From positions 16,956 through 80,955 of the forward strand of contig VWZW01002532.1 in assembly GCA_013397115.1 (NCBI GenBank): 64,000 nucleotides of DNA, read 5' to 3'. The translations under genes and the position numbers were made by a program. The notes beneath the pieces are model-generated. The model worked only from the letters and a program-made list of their open reading frames with translations. It had not been told where the DNA came from and did no database searches. The stretch comes from Edolisoma coerulescens. Its lineage: Eukaryota; Chordata; Aves; Passeriformes; Campephagidae. This document shows positions 20,471-30,807 of this stretch, in pieces. Positions within the stretch are counted from its first letter, which is position 1. Each line of letters starts with the position of its first letter.

Positions 20471-23196
20471 AGAAATATGATTGACTAGATATTTCTGATA
20501 TGAAAGTGCTTCTGGAAAATGTACACTGGTTAGTTTCCATAATACATTTCATATTACTGTTCTCTTTGTAGCTCTCAGAAGGGAAACCATCACTTAAGCC
20601 TTTTGTCCAATCTGGCTATAAATCAGTGGACACTGCACTGCAGAAAATATTCCTTCATTGGCAGGGACTTCAATGAGATGACCTCATCATTTTTTCCATC
20701 TCCAGTATAGAGGTGCCTAAGATTTATTACAATCTTAATATAAATTCAAGACTATGGATATGTTTTTATGACTTATTTTCACGACAATGACAAAAAAAGG
20801 CCAACATAAGTACAAGATAGCTTTAGAGTGTCAGGATATTAAAATATGTCTATCCAACTTTATGGTGAAATTTAAGTAGGAAGCATCTGAAAACGACTAT
20901 TTTCTCATCTCTGTTCTCTTCTAGTATATAAAACTAATTAATTCTATTACAGAGAAGCAATGGTTTTCCTATCAATTCAATACATGACTTAAGAAGAAAA
21001 TTTCAGTTTCAGGATTATTTTAGAACAGTATAATTTGCTAATCTTTCTGAATCAGATGGCATATAATTGCTTCCCATACTATGACAAAGGTTTAAAGTAG
21101 GAGCGAGATCTAACAAGGAGTACAGGCCTGAATAAGACTTCTTGTCTACTTTGTTCAGAGAAGCAATCTGCTTACCTCTTACCTAATAGTTCCCTTATCC
21201 TGAGATTTTTAGATGTCAGTAAGAATGCCTCTTTCATCCTGAAAACTCCCAACATACAACCTAATGACTTGATGCCAACTCTTCAACTAACTGTCTCTGG
21301 AAACCAGAAAAAAACCAGGGAGAAATTTAGCATCACAAATGACTTTTTTGATATTACTGGACAAGGTAAACCCCAAAAGACATCCAGAGATGCTGGTGCT
21401 AGGGTAACAGTAGCTAATACTGAAAGATTACTGAGATGCTTAGAGAACAGTTTAGGAGCAGTTGAGGAGCTAAGAGTGTGAGCAGAATATCTCATTTGGG
21501 GAAAGGAGGTCAAAAGGACACTTCTTAGGAGTGAGAATGAAGGCTGGGCAGGGCCACAAAGTAAGGAGTTGTACCAGACAATGGAGCAAAAAGATGGAGT
21601 CTGGAAGCCAACTGGAAGCAAAAATGGGATTTACAATACCATCGATATTCTATAGATCCTGATAAAGATGAGATGGTGAAACTTAGCATTGTCATGCAAA
21701 GCCCAGTGGTTTTTCAGTACAAATCAGTGAAAGAAGACATGAACTGTGGCAATCAAGGGACTGCTTTGTCCTCATCTCAACTTTGCTCCAACTGTACGTA
21801 CAAGTCATGTGCCGAATGGGAATCTAATCTGGCCTTCCTGGAATCCAAACCTCTTCAGTGGGTGATAGATCAGACCAGTGAAACTATCCAGGCTACTATC
21901 TACAGGATGCTGGACTAGTTCCTGAGGTCATAACTTCTCCCCTTTCTGACTTAATCACATTTTCTCTTGGTTTTGCCATGCAACAAGGAAATAGTTTTAA
22001 CTGTTGTTTTGCCATACCCTTTCTCAAGGCTGAGATCTCGGGCACATTCTTGTTTGCATTTGTCAGCAGATGCAACAATTACACAATGGCAAGGATGGCC
22101 ATGGTGCTTGTTTGTGCTTTTATTTCGCAGCTGTGGTCAGCCCTTCTGAGCCTCCTTTAACCATGACCATCAGATGGCCTTTCAAGTTTCCTTTAACAAT
22201 ACCCACTAGATGATCAAGATACACTCTTGAGCTACAGAAGCCATCCCAGACTTCCAAAACAGTGAAAAATTGCATCAAGCATACCACACACCTAAAATTT
22301 TGTATAATGCGTGTTTCTTTGCCTCTTGCCTATGAGATGTTTTACATGTTCAATATATGTAGCACATACAGGCAGGAAATCTCAAGATGAATATGCAATG
22401 TGCCTTGCAGTCATGGTGTCTAGGGAAACACTCATGCCTGATGCTTCTGCCTTTATTTCCTGGGAGGGAATGTCTGATTACATCGAGCTTGGTGGTGATT
22501 CCCCAAGAGCTCTCCAGACAAGAACAATCTGAGAGTTGTGCATTGATTACAGGCCCTTGCCTGTGCAGAGACTCTTTCAGGTATATGAGAGACAACAGAG
22601 AATAATGCCAGGGAACACCATGTCTTTGGGATGAGTTGGCGCAGTTGCAATGTCAACGTGGTTGGCAAAAAAGAATTTGAAGCTGGGAGGAGACTGTTGG
22701 TAGGAATTACCTGGAAGAAGGATGGAATTGAACAGCTGGGATCATCATCCACAAGCAAAGTGGGGAAATAGGGGACCCAGGATGTCTGGTGATCCAGATG
22801 GATAGAAAATGTCAGACAGAAATGGAAACATGAGAGGCAAAAACCTGCCAGAGGCAGTAATGTAGCTAAAGAAGCTATATATGAGCAGACGTAGAAAGGG
22901 GAAGTGAGGGAAGAGGAAGGTAGAAGAGCTGTTGGACATCCAGGACTTCTGTGGAGAAGAAAATTACACACGGGTGAGAAGAATGTGTGAAATATGATCC
23001 TCATAAAGGCAATGATGAGGAAAAATAACATCTCTCCCAGATGTTTGTATTTGTAAGTGAAAATACTATTATTTATAATATATATCATATATTTCTAACC
23101 TCCAGATAAATATTTTAAAGGCCGAATTCATAAACCAATGAAATCAATAACAAAGCTCTAGGTCTAATCAGTGCAAGGATGCTACCAACACACATA

Positions 23197-23215
23197 TATA
23201 CATATAATATGTATA
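23197..23215. repeat. 9-bp near-contiguous inverted repeat
   Basis: TATACATAT and ATATGTATA are separated by one A, inside an alternating AT/CA patch. Probably low significance. Confidence 0.7.
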
Positions 23216-23975
23216 CAACACTGCTAGGGGGAAAAAAGTTTTACTTTGTTGTCATATAAATAGCCAAAAATAAGTAGATTAATGTTGGGAAAAGTATTTT
23301 TCTCACCTTCACCCCTGTACTTTCCATCATCATCCAAATGCCTTCAAATGCCTTGAAGACTTCAGAGCTGGGTACCCATTCATGAATGCCTCACTAGTTA
23401 TTTATCATAGAAATAAGTGTTGGACAAATGTTTTTCTTGGACTATGCAGTTGTTGCTTCCATTACATTATTTCCACACTGTTGGCTGCTGTTCTGTGACT
23501 TTTCTGGCAGTATTTTCTTTCAGGTCACAGTGTTCTGTGGCTTAACTTCTCCAGAAGACCGGGTATTAGGAAGGTAAATAGATACGATCACTGGCATGGA
23601 AGATGGAAGAGACGCTTTCATATTTGCAGGAATGCAGTTGAAGTGGCAAAAGTCCCATAGACTCATAGGAGCTCAAGAGAGACCAGTATATCTAGTTTGT
23701 TCCACCAGGCACAGCCTGTAGATTTTTGGAATGTCTTATAAAAAACCAGGATCTTAAATTTGTCCTGTTTATAAGGACGTGACTTTTCAATGCTTATTTT
23801 CTTAAGAAGTGTCTTGGAAACTTCTATGTAAGGACACCTATAATATAATGTGTGGTACCCCAAGACTAACCAATTTAAGTAGTGAACAGATGAAAGACTG
23901 GTTGTTAGGCTGAACTTACTGCTTAGGTGAGTTCTGACAGGTTGTCTTGTTTACGAGAGGAAAGGAGTTGCTTGA

Positions 23976-24099
23976 TTTGGTTATTTTCCAAAACCACCCT
24001 ATTGGGTTTTCATAATGAAGGAGGAAGAGCATCAGCTCCACGAACTGGAGGTTCAACTACAGTTCACAGCTTACAATCGAAGCAAACTTGGTTTTGCAG
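23976..24099 (+). other. Weak exon-like segment with a strong donor site
   Basis: The frame is open from the stop at 23973-23975 through 24099, with an in-frame ATG at 24015-24017. It ends exactly at TTTTGCAG|GTATGT, a strong 5' splice consensus (GT at 24100-24101). The peptide after the ATG is charged (MKEEEHQLHELEVQLQ) and belongs to no family I recognise. No good acceptor precedes it. A pyrimidine-rich acceptor (CCCTTTCCCCCCCAG) lies downstream at 24491-24505, but joining the two gives a stop within three codons. At most this is a non-coding or terminal transcript. Confidence 0.15.
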
Positions 24100-26331
24100 G
24101 TATGTAAATGTGCTTCAGTTGTGTAGGATCTCCACTTTTAAGGTAATGGGGGAAACATGAGCCTGTGCTTATACACTGAATATTGAATCAGTCTTTTGAT
24201 GCTTTGCTGCTGCTGACAGGTTTCTTTTGCTTGTGTATAATTTCCTGCTAAGACTGGGAGAAGTGTGTGTCTCTCTGAACCCATGGAGTGTGGAAGGTGT
24301 CTGGCTGAAGAGTTGGAGGCACTCAGAGACCTGTTGCAGCTGCACTCTCAAATCCTGCTTCTTTTTTCTGAGGCTGCGGGGAGAATGGTTTGCTCCAACT
24401 GATGTATTCAGCACTTCTCTGCCTGCATTTGTGTATCGATCATACTGGAGAGCCTATGGAGTCTCTCTGGATTTAAAGCTTCTGTATCTTCCCTTTCCCC
24501 CCCAGTTCTCTAGGCTAAAAGTGGCACAGGTTATTTCATTAGAGGAAAAGTCTGTTTCCTCTCTATGCTGCACTGGGAATTCAGCTGTCAGCAGTGCCAA
24601 CTGCAACACTGTAATTAAACCACGAGTGTTTTTTACTGTACTTATTATTCATTGCAAAATAGGTGTGTTTTCTTAAAATTTGTTCCCAAGCAAAGAATTT
24701 TCAGTAATATTATTGCCTTTTTAAGGGCTGGGCCTTGATACCATGCCTGTGACTTCCACCTTCACAATGCCCATTGGTAAGACAGTGTTTTTGGAAGACA
24801 TTTTTTAAGGACACCTAAACTTTTGTGATGGGCTTTCATCCAGTCTATCCTCCTATGAGCAGGATCTTTCAGGAACTCTGTCAAGTATACTGAGAAGATG
24901 GCTTACGGAGAGATAACAGCAACTTTCAACACTCTCAAATGATCAGTCATCAAAATGCATAGCACCAGATTTTGAAAAAGCTTCTGTTTATAGTGTTTGG
25001 AACATGGGTACTAAGCTATGCCACTAAAAGAGTATTCTTCCAGAGTATAACAGGAGGGAGAAAGTACTGTTCTGATCTGATAATTTTGCTTGACCTCCTG
25101 AAGGAGAGAGACCTACATGGGATAAGGGAAGGTAATTTGCCAGTAACTGATTACGTCTTGTGTTCTGATGTGTTGGACACTCCCCATGCAGTCTGGCAAT
25201 TTTAAACTAAGATTAGGTGATCTTTGTGAACCCCAGAACTGGCATGGACTAACCCGAGATGAATGTGTTAAAAAAGAGGCTGAGTGCAGTATGTAACTTT
25301 TAATAAATAAATACTTGTCCAATCTCCACTTATTAAGCGACTTGATCAATAATACATTGTGTCCTCTGGAGCTAAAATACTCCCACAACACTGTATCATA
25401 TAAAAGAATTTCCAAAAAGAAAATTTAAAACTTGAACTGAATGTCACAATATAAAAATTTGCTTTTATGTTTTTTGCACTTATTGGCTTCAAATTTAACC
25501 TGAAAGAATAAATTCATTCTTTGCTGTCAATTTACAGCACTTCTTAAAAACTTCTGGCACTCTGGATTCTTTGAATCAGTATCTTAATCTTCTGTTCCAC
25601 TTCAAATATAATGATCTTTGTGTTGCGATCTAGTTTTAGTAATATATCTTACTACATTCTCAGTTTAATTTTATGTTAGTGATAATAGGCCATGAAGAAT
25701 GAGTAACAAGAATAGGAGAAGGAATTGGCAAAGCAAGGTTTGGGAAGGTAAAAAAAAGGAAAATTTTCACCTTCAGGAGAGAAAGTAATAGCTTTGTTTC
25801 TGAAGTGTATTTATCAAGAAACGATGTAAAAGTTGAAACCTGAGATGTGTGAAAATTACAAATGTTTCTAATGCTTGTAGATGCTTTATCTAATAGAATG
25901 AAACATCAAAGGGACTGACTTTCTAATTCCTCCTCCAGTAAAGGCTCAATATCCCTCACAGATATTTCCAAGAGTGGGTAAAGTGGGCAAAGTCAGGTCC
26001 CATTCTGAGTAAGTATAGACATTCAAAGGTTGTAAATCAATAGGAAATTCAATTAAGAGGTTTAAGATTTCATTTTACTTTAAAATGTTCCATTTCATTC
26101 AATTCCAGACTAAAAAGAATCTAGAGAAACTTAAGAGAAAAGTACTTTCACAAGAAATTAAGCAAAATATACAGACAAGCCTTTGTTCATATGAAAGCTT
26201 TGTTCATGTGGAATGATTGCAAACAAAATGATAAAATACTGCACAAAAAAATGCTTGTTTGGAGCAAGATCATCTTGTAAATATTGTGTAAGAAAGCTGT
26301 ACAACAATAAAGAAGAAAACTAGTGAGATAA

Positions 26332-26767
26332 GTGGTGAAGAGGCTTGAGGGGAAGCCGTGTGAGGAGTGGCTGAGGTCACTGGGGTCTGTTCAGCCTGGA
26401 GAAGAGGAGACTGAGGGGAGACCTCATTGCAGTTACAACTTCCTCGTGAGGGGAAGAGGAGGGGCAGGCACTGATCTCTGTGGTGACCAGTGACAGCACC
26501 CAAGGGAATGGTCTGAAGTTGTGTCAGGGGAGGTTTAGGTTGGATATTAGAAAAAGGTTCTTCACCTGGAGGGTGGCTGGGCACTGGAACAGGCTCCCCA
26601 GGGAAGTGGTCACAGCACCAGCCTGACAAGAGTTGAAGAAATATTTGGACAATGCACTCAGGCACGTGCTGTGACTCTTGGGGTTGTTTTGTGCAGGGCC
26701 AGGAGCTGATCTTTGTTGATCCTTGTGGGTCCCTTCCAACTCAGCATATTCTCTCATTTTATGAACC
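26332..26767 (+). mobile_element. CR1 LINE, 5'-truncated, plus strand
   Basis: It starts abruptly inside ORF2 ('gaagaggcttgaggggaagcc'), runs through the ORF2 C-terminal region and ends with the 'gatccttgtgggtcccttccaactcagc' tail and a weak CATTTTATG-type terminus. It is the same subfamily as 5291-5895 but on the opposite strand. The sense frame reads 'RLEGKPCEEWLRSLG' and later 'GRPHCSYNFLVRGRGG', then hits a TGA near 26491, so ORF2 is broken. The antisense frames at 26270-26665 and 26524-26769 are shadows. Confidence 0.92.
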
Positions 26768-29700
26768 ATTCCATTAAGTTCCCTAAACTGTGAGTAGAAA
26801 ATTCTTCAAGGGGCTAATGAGTTATCTGTGCTTTATCTGAGTGGGCATGAATATGCCAATTGAGAGCTTACAGATGTTGTCACCTTTTGAAAAACAGTAT
26901 GGATCTATCCCTGGTTTTAGAAAGAGAGGGTTTAGATGACCATGATTAAAGGTCTGTTCTTTTCAGGTTGCTCCTCGGGGTCTCCTTTGGAGTTTTTCAA
27001 GACCTTAAGGATCTAAGCTCTAAGTAACCTTGCTTTAATTTAGTGTCAGTTCTGCTTTGAGGAGGAACTTGGACTTGATTTTCTTATGACACCTTTGAGT
27101 TATGCAGGAGAGCACATTTTACTGTAGGTCCTGAAAGGTTGTGATAGCTTGTCCTGGGGAGACACAGAGTGCAAGATACACCCCTGTTTAAACAGTCTGG
27201 CTAGAACAGGCTTATCATGGTGGCTTTTATGGGCCTTTGTGCTGTCTAAGAGCCTTCCTTTTAATATAATGAATTGTTGTTATTTATGACAAAAAATTAG
27301 CTAAAACAGGCATCATAAAACTTTTTCCTTGAGTAGAAGAATCCCAGAGTGGAGGGCTCATTAATTCAGTATGCATAAACCTCACAGCTAATTACTGCTA
27401 GCACTTTTATGGCTACTTCATAGCAAGGATGATATCACTGAAACTCACTTAGGGTGAATCATTCAGATGAGGTGGGCCAACATTTACCTTTCTTTTTTTC
27501 TCATACATTTTATTTTATGAGTATTTTATATACCTTATTTACATCAAGATACGTATCAACATGGTTGTCTTGATATCTCACCGTCACTTACAGATTTTAA
27601 TTTTCTAGCAAGAGAGGTGGGAACAACCATCATACTAAAGAGGACAAACAGAAGAACATGGGTAGATCACATTGCCATAGTCTCATATGATGACCAAATA
27701 GGAAATGTTACCTTAATCTCTGCAAATCCAATCAAATAAAGGAGCTGACACGGCATGAGTGAGAAACAGCTCATAGTCTGTCTGACTAATATCCTGTTTC
27801 TGATGATGAGTCACATCAGCTTTTTCAAAAGAATATATGGAAAACTGAAAATAGACTTATAGGTGTGGAAGATTATACCAGAAATGTTTCACCCTAAGCT
27901 CCTGTAGTTACAGGTTTGTTTAACTTTCTAAAGTATTTCTTGGACATTGATAACCGTGGTAACTTTTAATTTATTGGAGTAATTTCTCACACTTTCCTGT
28001 CTGAGAACAGAAATGTGAAATATTAATGAGGGAATCCTGAAGCTGAATGGATGACTTTGACTCCCGACAGTCTTATGGAAAATAACGGTGGCCTTGCTTT
28101 TAATTTACGCACATCTCCCAGTACACACTAATTTTAAGATGACATATTCAACCGTCTGCAATTTAAAGAAGTACAGCTGTTTAAAACTTTACTTTTTTCA
28201 GTTGATGTGTTTCTCTCCCATATAAATAATCACTCAGGTGAGACCAGAGAACAGGTACACACATGTATACATGCACATCCACACCTTTCTCTGAAGACTA
28301 AATTTGCTGATCTTCCTACAGGAGCTGAAAACATCTGCTAAATATTTTCTGCTCAAAGAGCAATGAAAGGTGGGTGGTTTAACCTTTGCTTTTTCAGTCA
28401 TTAAGTGGTGTTCATTCTGCATAGTGTTATAACATGAAATCATGCTTTTTCTTTTGTGTGATTTTTATACTGCTTTAAAATCTGACATAAGAAATACTAC
28501 AGCAATTAGTCACAAATTGCTTCCTTTATTGCATTGAGTTGTTGAGACAAAGACTAGGATAATCTAACCATTGGGAAAAGTATTAAAAAACCAAAATCAA
28601 GGATATAGACTCCTGAGAAATTTGAGAAATTGTTCACATTTGAGAAACCTGGGTCAAAATACCTTCAGTCTAATGATTATACCATTTGCACCTCCCTTTT
28701 CTAAGGATATTGGGACATCTCTAGATCTGGGCAACAGCTTCTGGGAAAGGTAAGGGCAACACAGTCGCACTTGTGATGCGTGCCTGTTAATTCCTGACCA
28801 TAAGTTAGCAGCATTCATCTGCACTGACATCTGCCCTGGCATGCACAATGCCCTATTTTGCTCCCCTAAATGGCTTACTATTCTTCCATCATGATGAGCA
28901 GTTCTGACAAGAGTGTACTGAGACAGCAGGCACCTTGCAAGTGGTACTGAACTGAGAACTTCCTGAGAAGAACCAGGGTCAGAACTAGGCATAATAATGA
29001 CACGTTTTCACTTCTGAGCTGCACTGGAGTCTGGAAGCACTGACAATCTAGCCCATGGTCCCAACCCACGTGAAACTGGAGCAAGCACAAGATTGTGACA
29101 CCTCCCCAGTCCCTCTCCTGCCTCACATAAGGGCTGTATGTACTCCTGTCTTTTGAACAATACAGGATTGCTTGTTTAAACACACAGTCAAAGTCTGCCC
29201 CTCAGGGATCTCTGACTTCCTGAAAAGTCTTGGTTTTTACTCTTTTACCTTCCAGCTGTCAAGTTTCTTATTGTTAAATACATGTTTCAAAAAATGGACC
29301 AAGACGGTCTTCAGGCAATTGAATTAAAGTTTTCTGTTCTACTAAGGGCTTTGTCTTGATAGACCCTCTCTTCTCTTTTTTCTGTTAAGCTTAACTTTTT
29401 ATGTGTGTCCAGCAATTCCAAGTTCTTTCCCAGTTTAATGACATGTGGTAACACATGAAAATTAAGTTTTAAATGAAATATTAATCTTTCTTTCAAAGAA
29501 AATCTAGGTGTGGATAATGTATTTTCATAAAAAGTAATTATTTGTTACATTCATGAGTCAATAGTCTAGGAAAATGGAAACTGCTGACTTTTTAAAAAAT
29601 CCCACAAGGTGCAGGAGAATAAAATACTAAATGAAAAGTTGTCCTATTAAATTAGTATTTGAGACACTAGAAAGAAAATAAAGGCTCAACCCTTTAGGAC

Positions 29701-30264
29701 AATAGAATAATTTCTAGCATGTGCTATGGCATTTTGCTGAACTGGGCTGCACAGCTTAACAGTCAGCATCCTGAAGTATTTACCTAATAAACCTAGCAGT
29801 TGTCATTATTACATTACAAAAAGGGAATTATTCTAGTTTCATTTTACTTATGCAAAAAAGATATATTTTGGGGGTCTATTAACATTTGGGCTGATACCTT
29901 AAATTTATTTTTGTGCTTTGAGCTTTTTACCTACAGTCAATTGTAAGAAGGGAAGCTGCAGGGAAAAGGGCCATTCTGAGCAGTTTCTCTTGAAACACTG
30001 TAATCTACAGCACAGCACAGTGATAGCAAAACTTTTCACTGTTTGGACTAAATGCATTTTTCTTGGTTATTCTGACAGATACACGGTAGGCAGCTCCCCT
30101 CTGCATGACCCCAGCAGCGCGGGTCCTTGTGCTGTGCAGCATTCTGAGTAGTTCTCCTGACCTGGTCCCAAATGCCTCGTACACCAATGCTTATTGCTTC
30201 CTGGACTCAGCATGAATATCTCAGAGACTCCCATCCACCTTCATTGCTCCTTCAGTATTCATTC
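26768..30264. other. Unassigned AT-rich stretch
   Basis: No gene or repeat family recognised in about 3.5 kb. Minus frames 28654-28992 and 28878-29183 overlap and show no domain. Confidence 0.5.
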
Positions 30265-30288
30265 AGGTGAGGGCTTTGGACCTCACCT
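30265..30288. repeat. 8-bp stem hairpin (first of an adjacent pair)
   Basis: AGGTGAGG (30265-30272) and CCTCACCT (30281-30288) are exact reverse complements around an 8-base loop. The next hairpin begins at the very next base. Confidence 0.75.
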
Positions 30289-30332
30289 ATTGTAAAAACC
30301 TTCAGTTTTTCCATAGTTCACCTTTTTACAAT
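30289..30332. repeat. 10-bp stem hairpin (second of an adjacent pair)
   Basis: ATTGTAAAAA (30289-30298) and TTTTTACAAT (30323-30332) are exact reverse complements around a 24-base loop. Confidence 0.7.
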
Positions 30333-30459
30333 CGCTGGCTCAAGGTTTCTTACCAATGTTGGTAGAATTCCATGCTGTCAAAGTGAATGCTTGATGCACC
30401 ATCCTCTGTGAGCCATTCATGGTGTTCAAACCTGGTAACTTGCTTGGACCATCAAGCAT

Positions 30460-30807
30460 CGCAGAATCACAGAATCCATTAGGTTGGAAAAGACCTCTGA
30501 GATCATTGAGTCTGAACACCACCTTGTCAACTAGACCATGGGACTGAGTTCCATGTCCAATGTTTCCTTAAACACCTCCAGGACGGTGACTCCACCACCT
30601 CCTTGGACAGCCCATTCCAATGCCCAATCACCCTTTCTGTGTAGAACTTCTGTCTAAAGTTCAACCTAAACCGGNGCTTCTTGACCACCTAGGCACCCTC
30701 TGGTTCACGTTCAACCTCTGTCAACCAGCACCCTCAGGTCCTTTTCCACTATGCCACTTTCTAGGCACTCTTCTCCAGCCTGTAGTGCTGCAGGGGGTTG
30801 TTGTGGC
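30460..30807 (-). mobile_element. CR1 LINE, internally deleted, minus strand
   Basis: The left part is a clear CR1 tail in reverse ('cagaatcacagaatccattagg', 'gacctctgagatcattgag', 'gacggtgactccaccacct', 'cagcccattccaatgccc'). At about 30676-30715 the sequence jumps to a more upstream CR1 segment ('ccagcaccctcaggtcctttt', then 'agcctgtagtgctgcaggggg'), skipping most of the ORF2 C-terminal region kept in the copies at 5291 and 14684. The only ambiguous base of the window, N at 30676, lies at this junction. Confidence 0.88.
30676..30676. other. Ambiguous base N
   Basis: A single unresolved base inside the CR1 copy, beside its internal junction. It probably marks an assembly or consensus uncertainty. 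Confidence 0.99.

Larger units (their letters stand above)
19979..26331. other. Unassigned stretch, about 6.4 kb
   Basis: No gene or named repeat recognised. The minus frame 22453-23088 (211 codons) is the longest in the window. It comes from a purine-rich plus strand, is rich in Ser/Phe/Leu without a domain, and is treated as chance. A weak exon-like segment at 23976-24099, a hairpin at 20438-20470 and a short inverted repeat at 23197-23215 are listed separately. Confidence 0.45.

Noticed and set aside
22453..23088. 211-codon minus frame, the longest in the window
   Set aside because: It reads the antisense of a purine-rich stretch, giving a Ser/Phe/Leu/Pro-biased peptide with no domain. 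Other frames in the same place are also long, and no splice or promoter context supports it.
24227..24676. 149-codon plus frame
   Set aside because: No domain and biased composition. It includes the pyrimidine tract at 24491-24505, which is more likely a splice-like sequence than coding.
26270..26665. 131-codon minus frame
   Set aside because: Antisense of the plus-strand CR1 copy. The sense strand carries the recognisable ORF2 residues.
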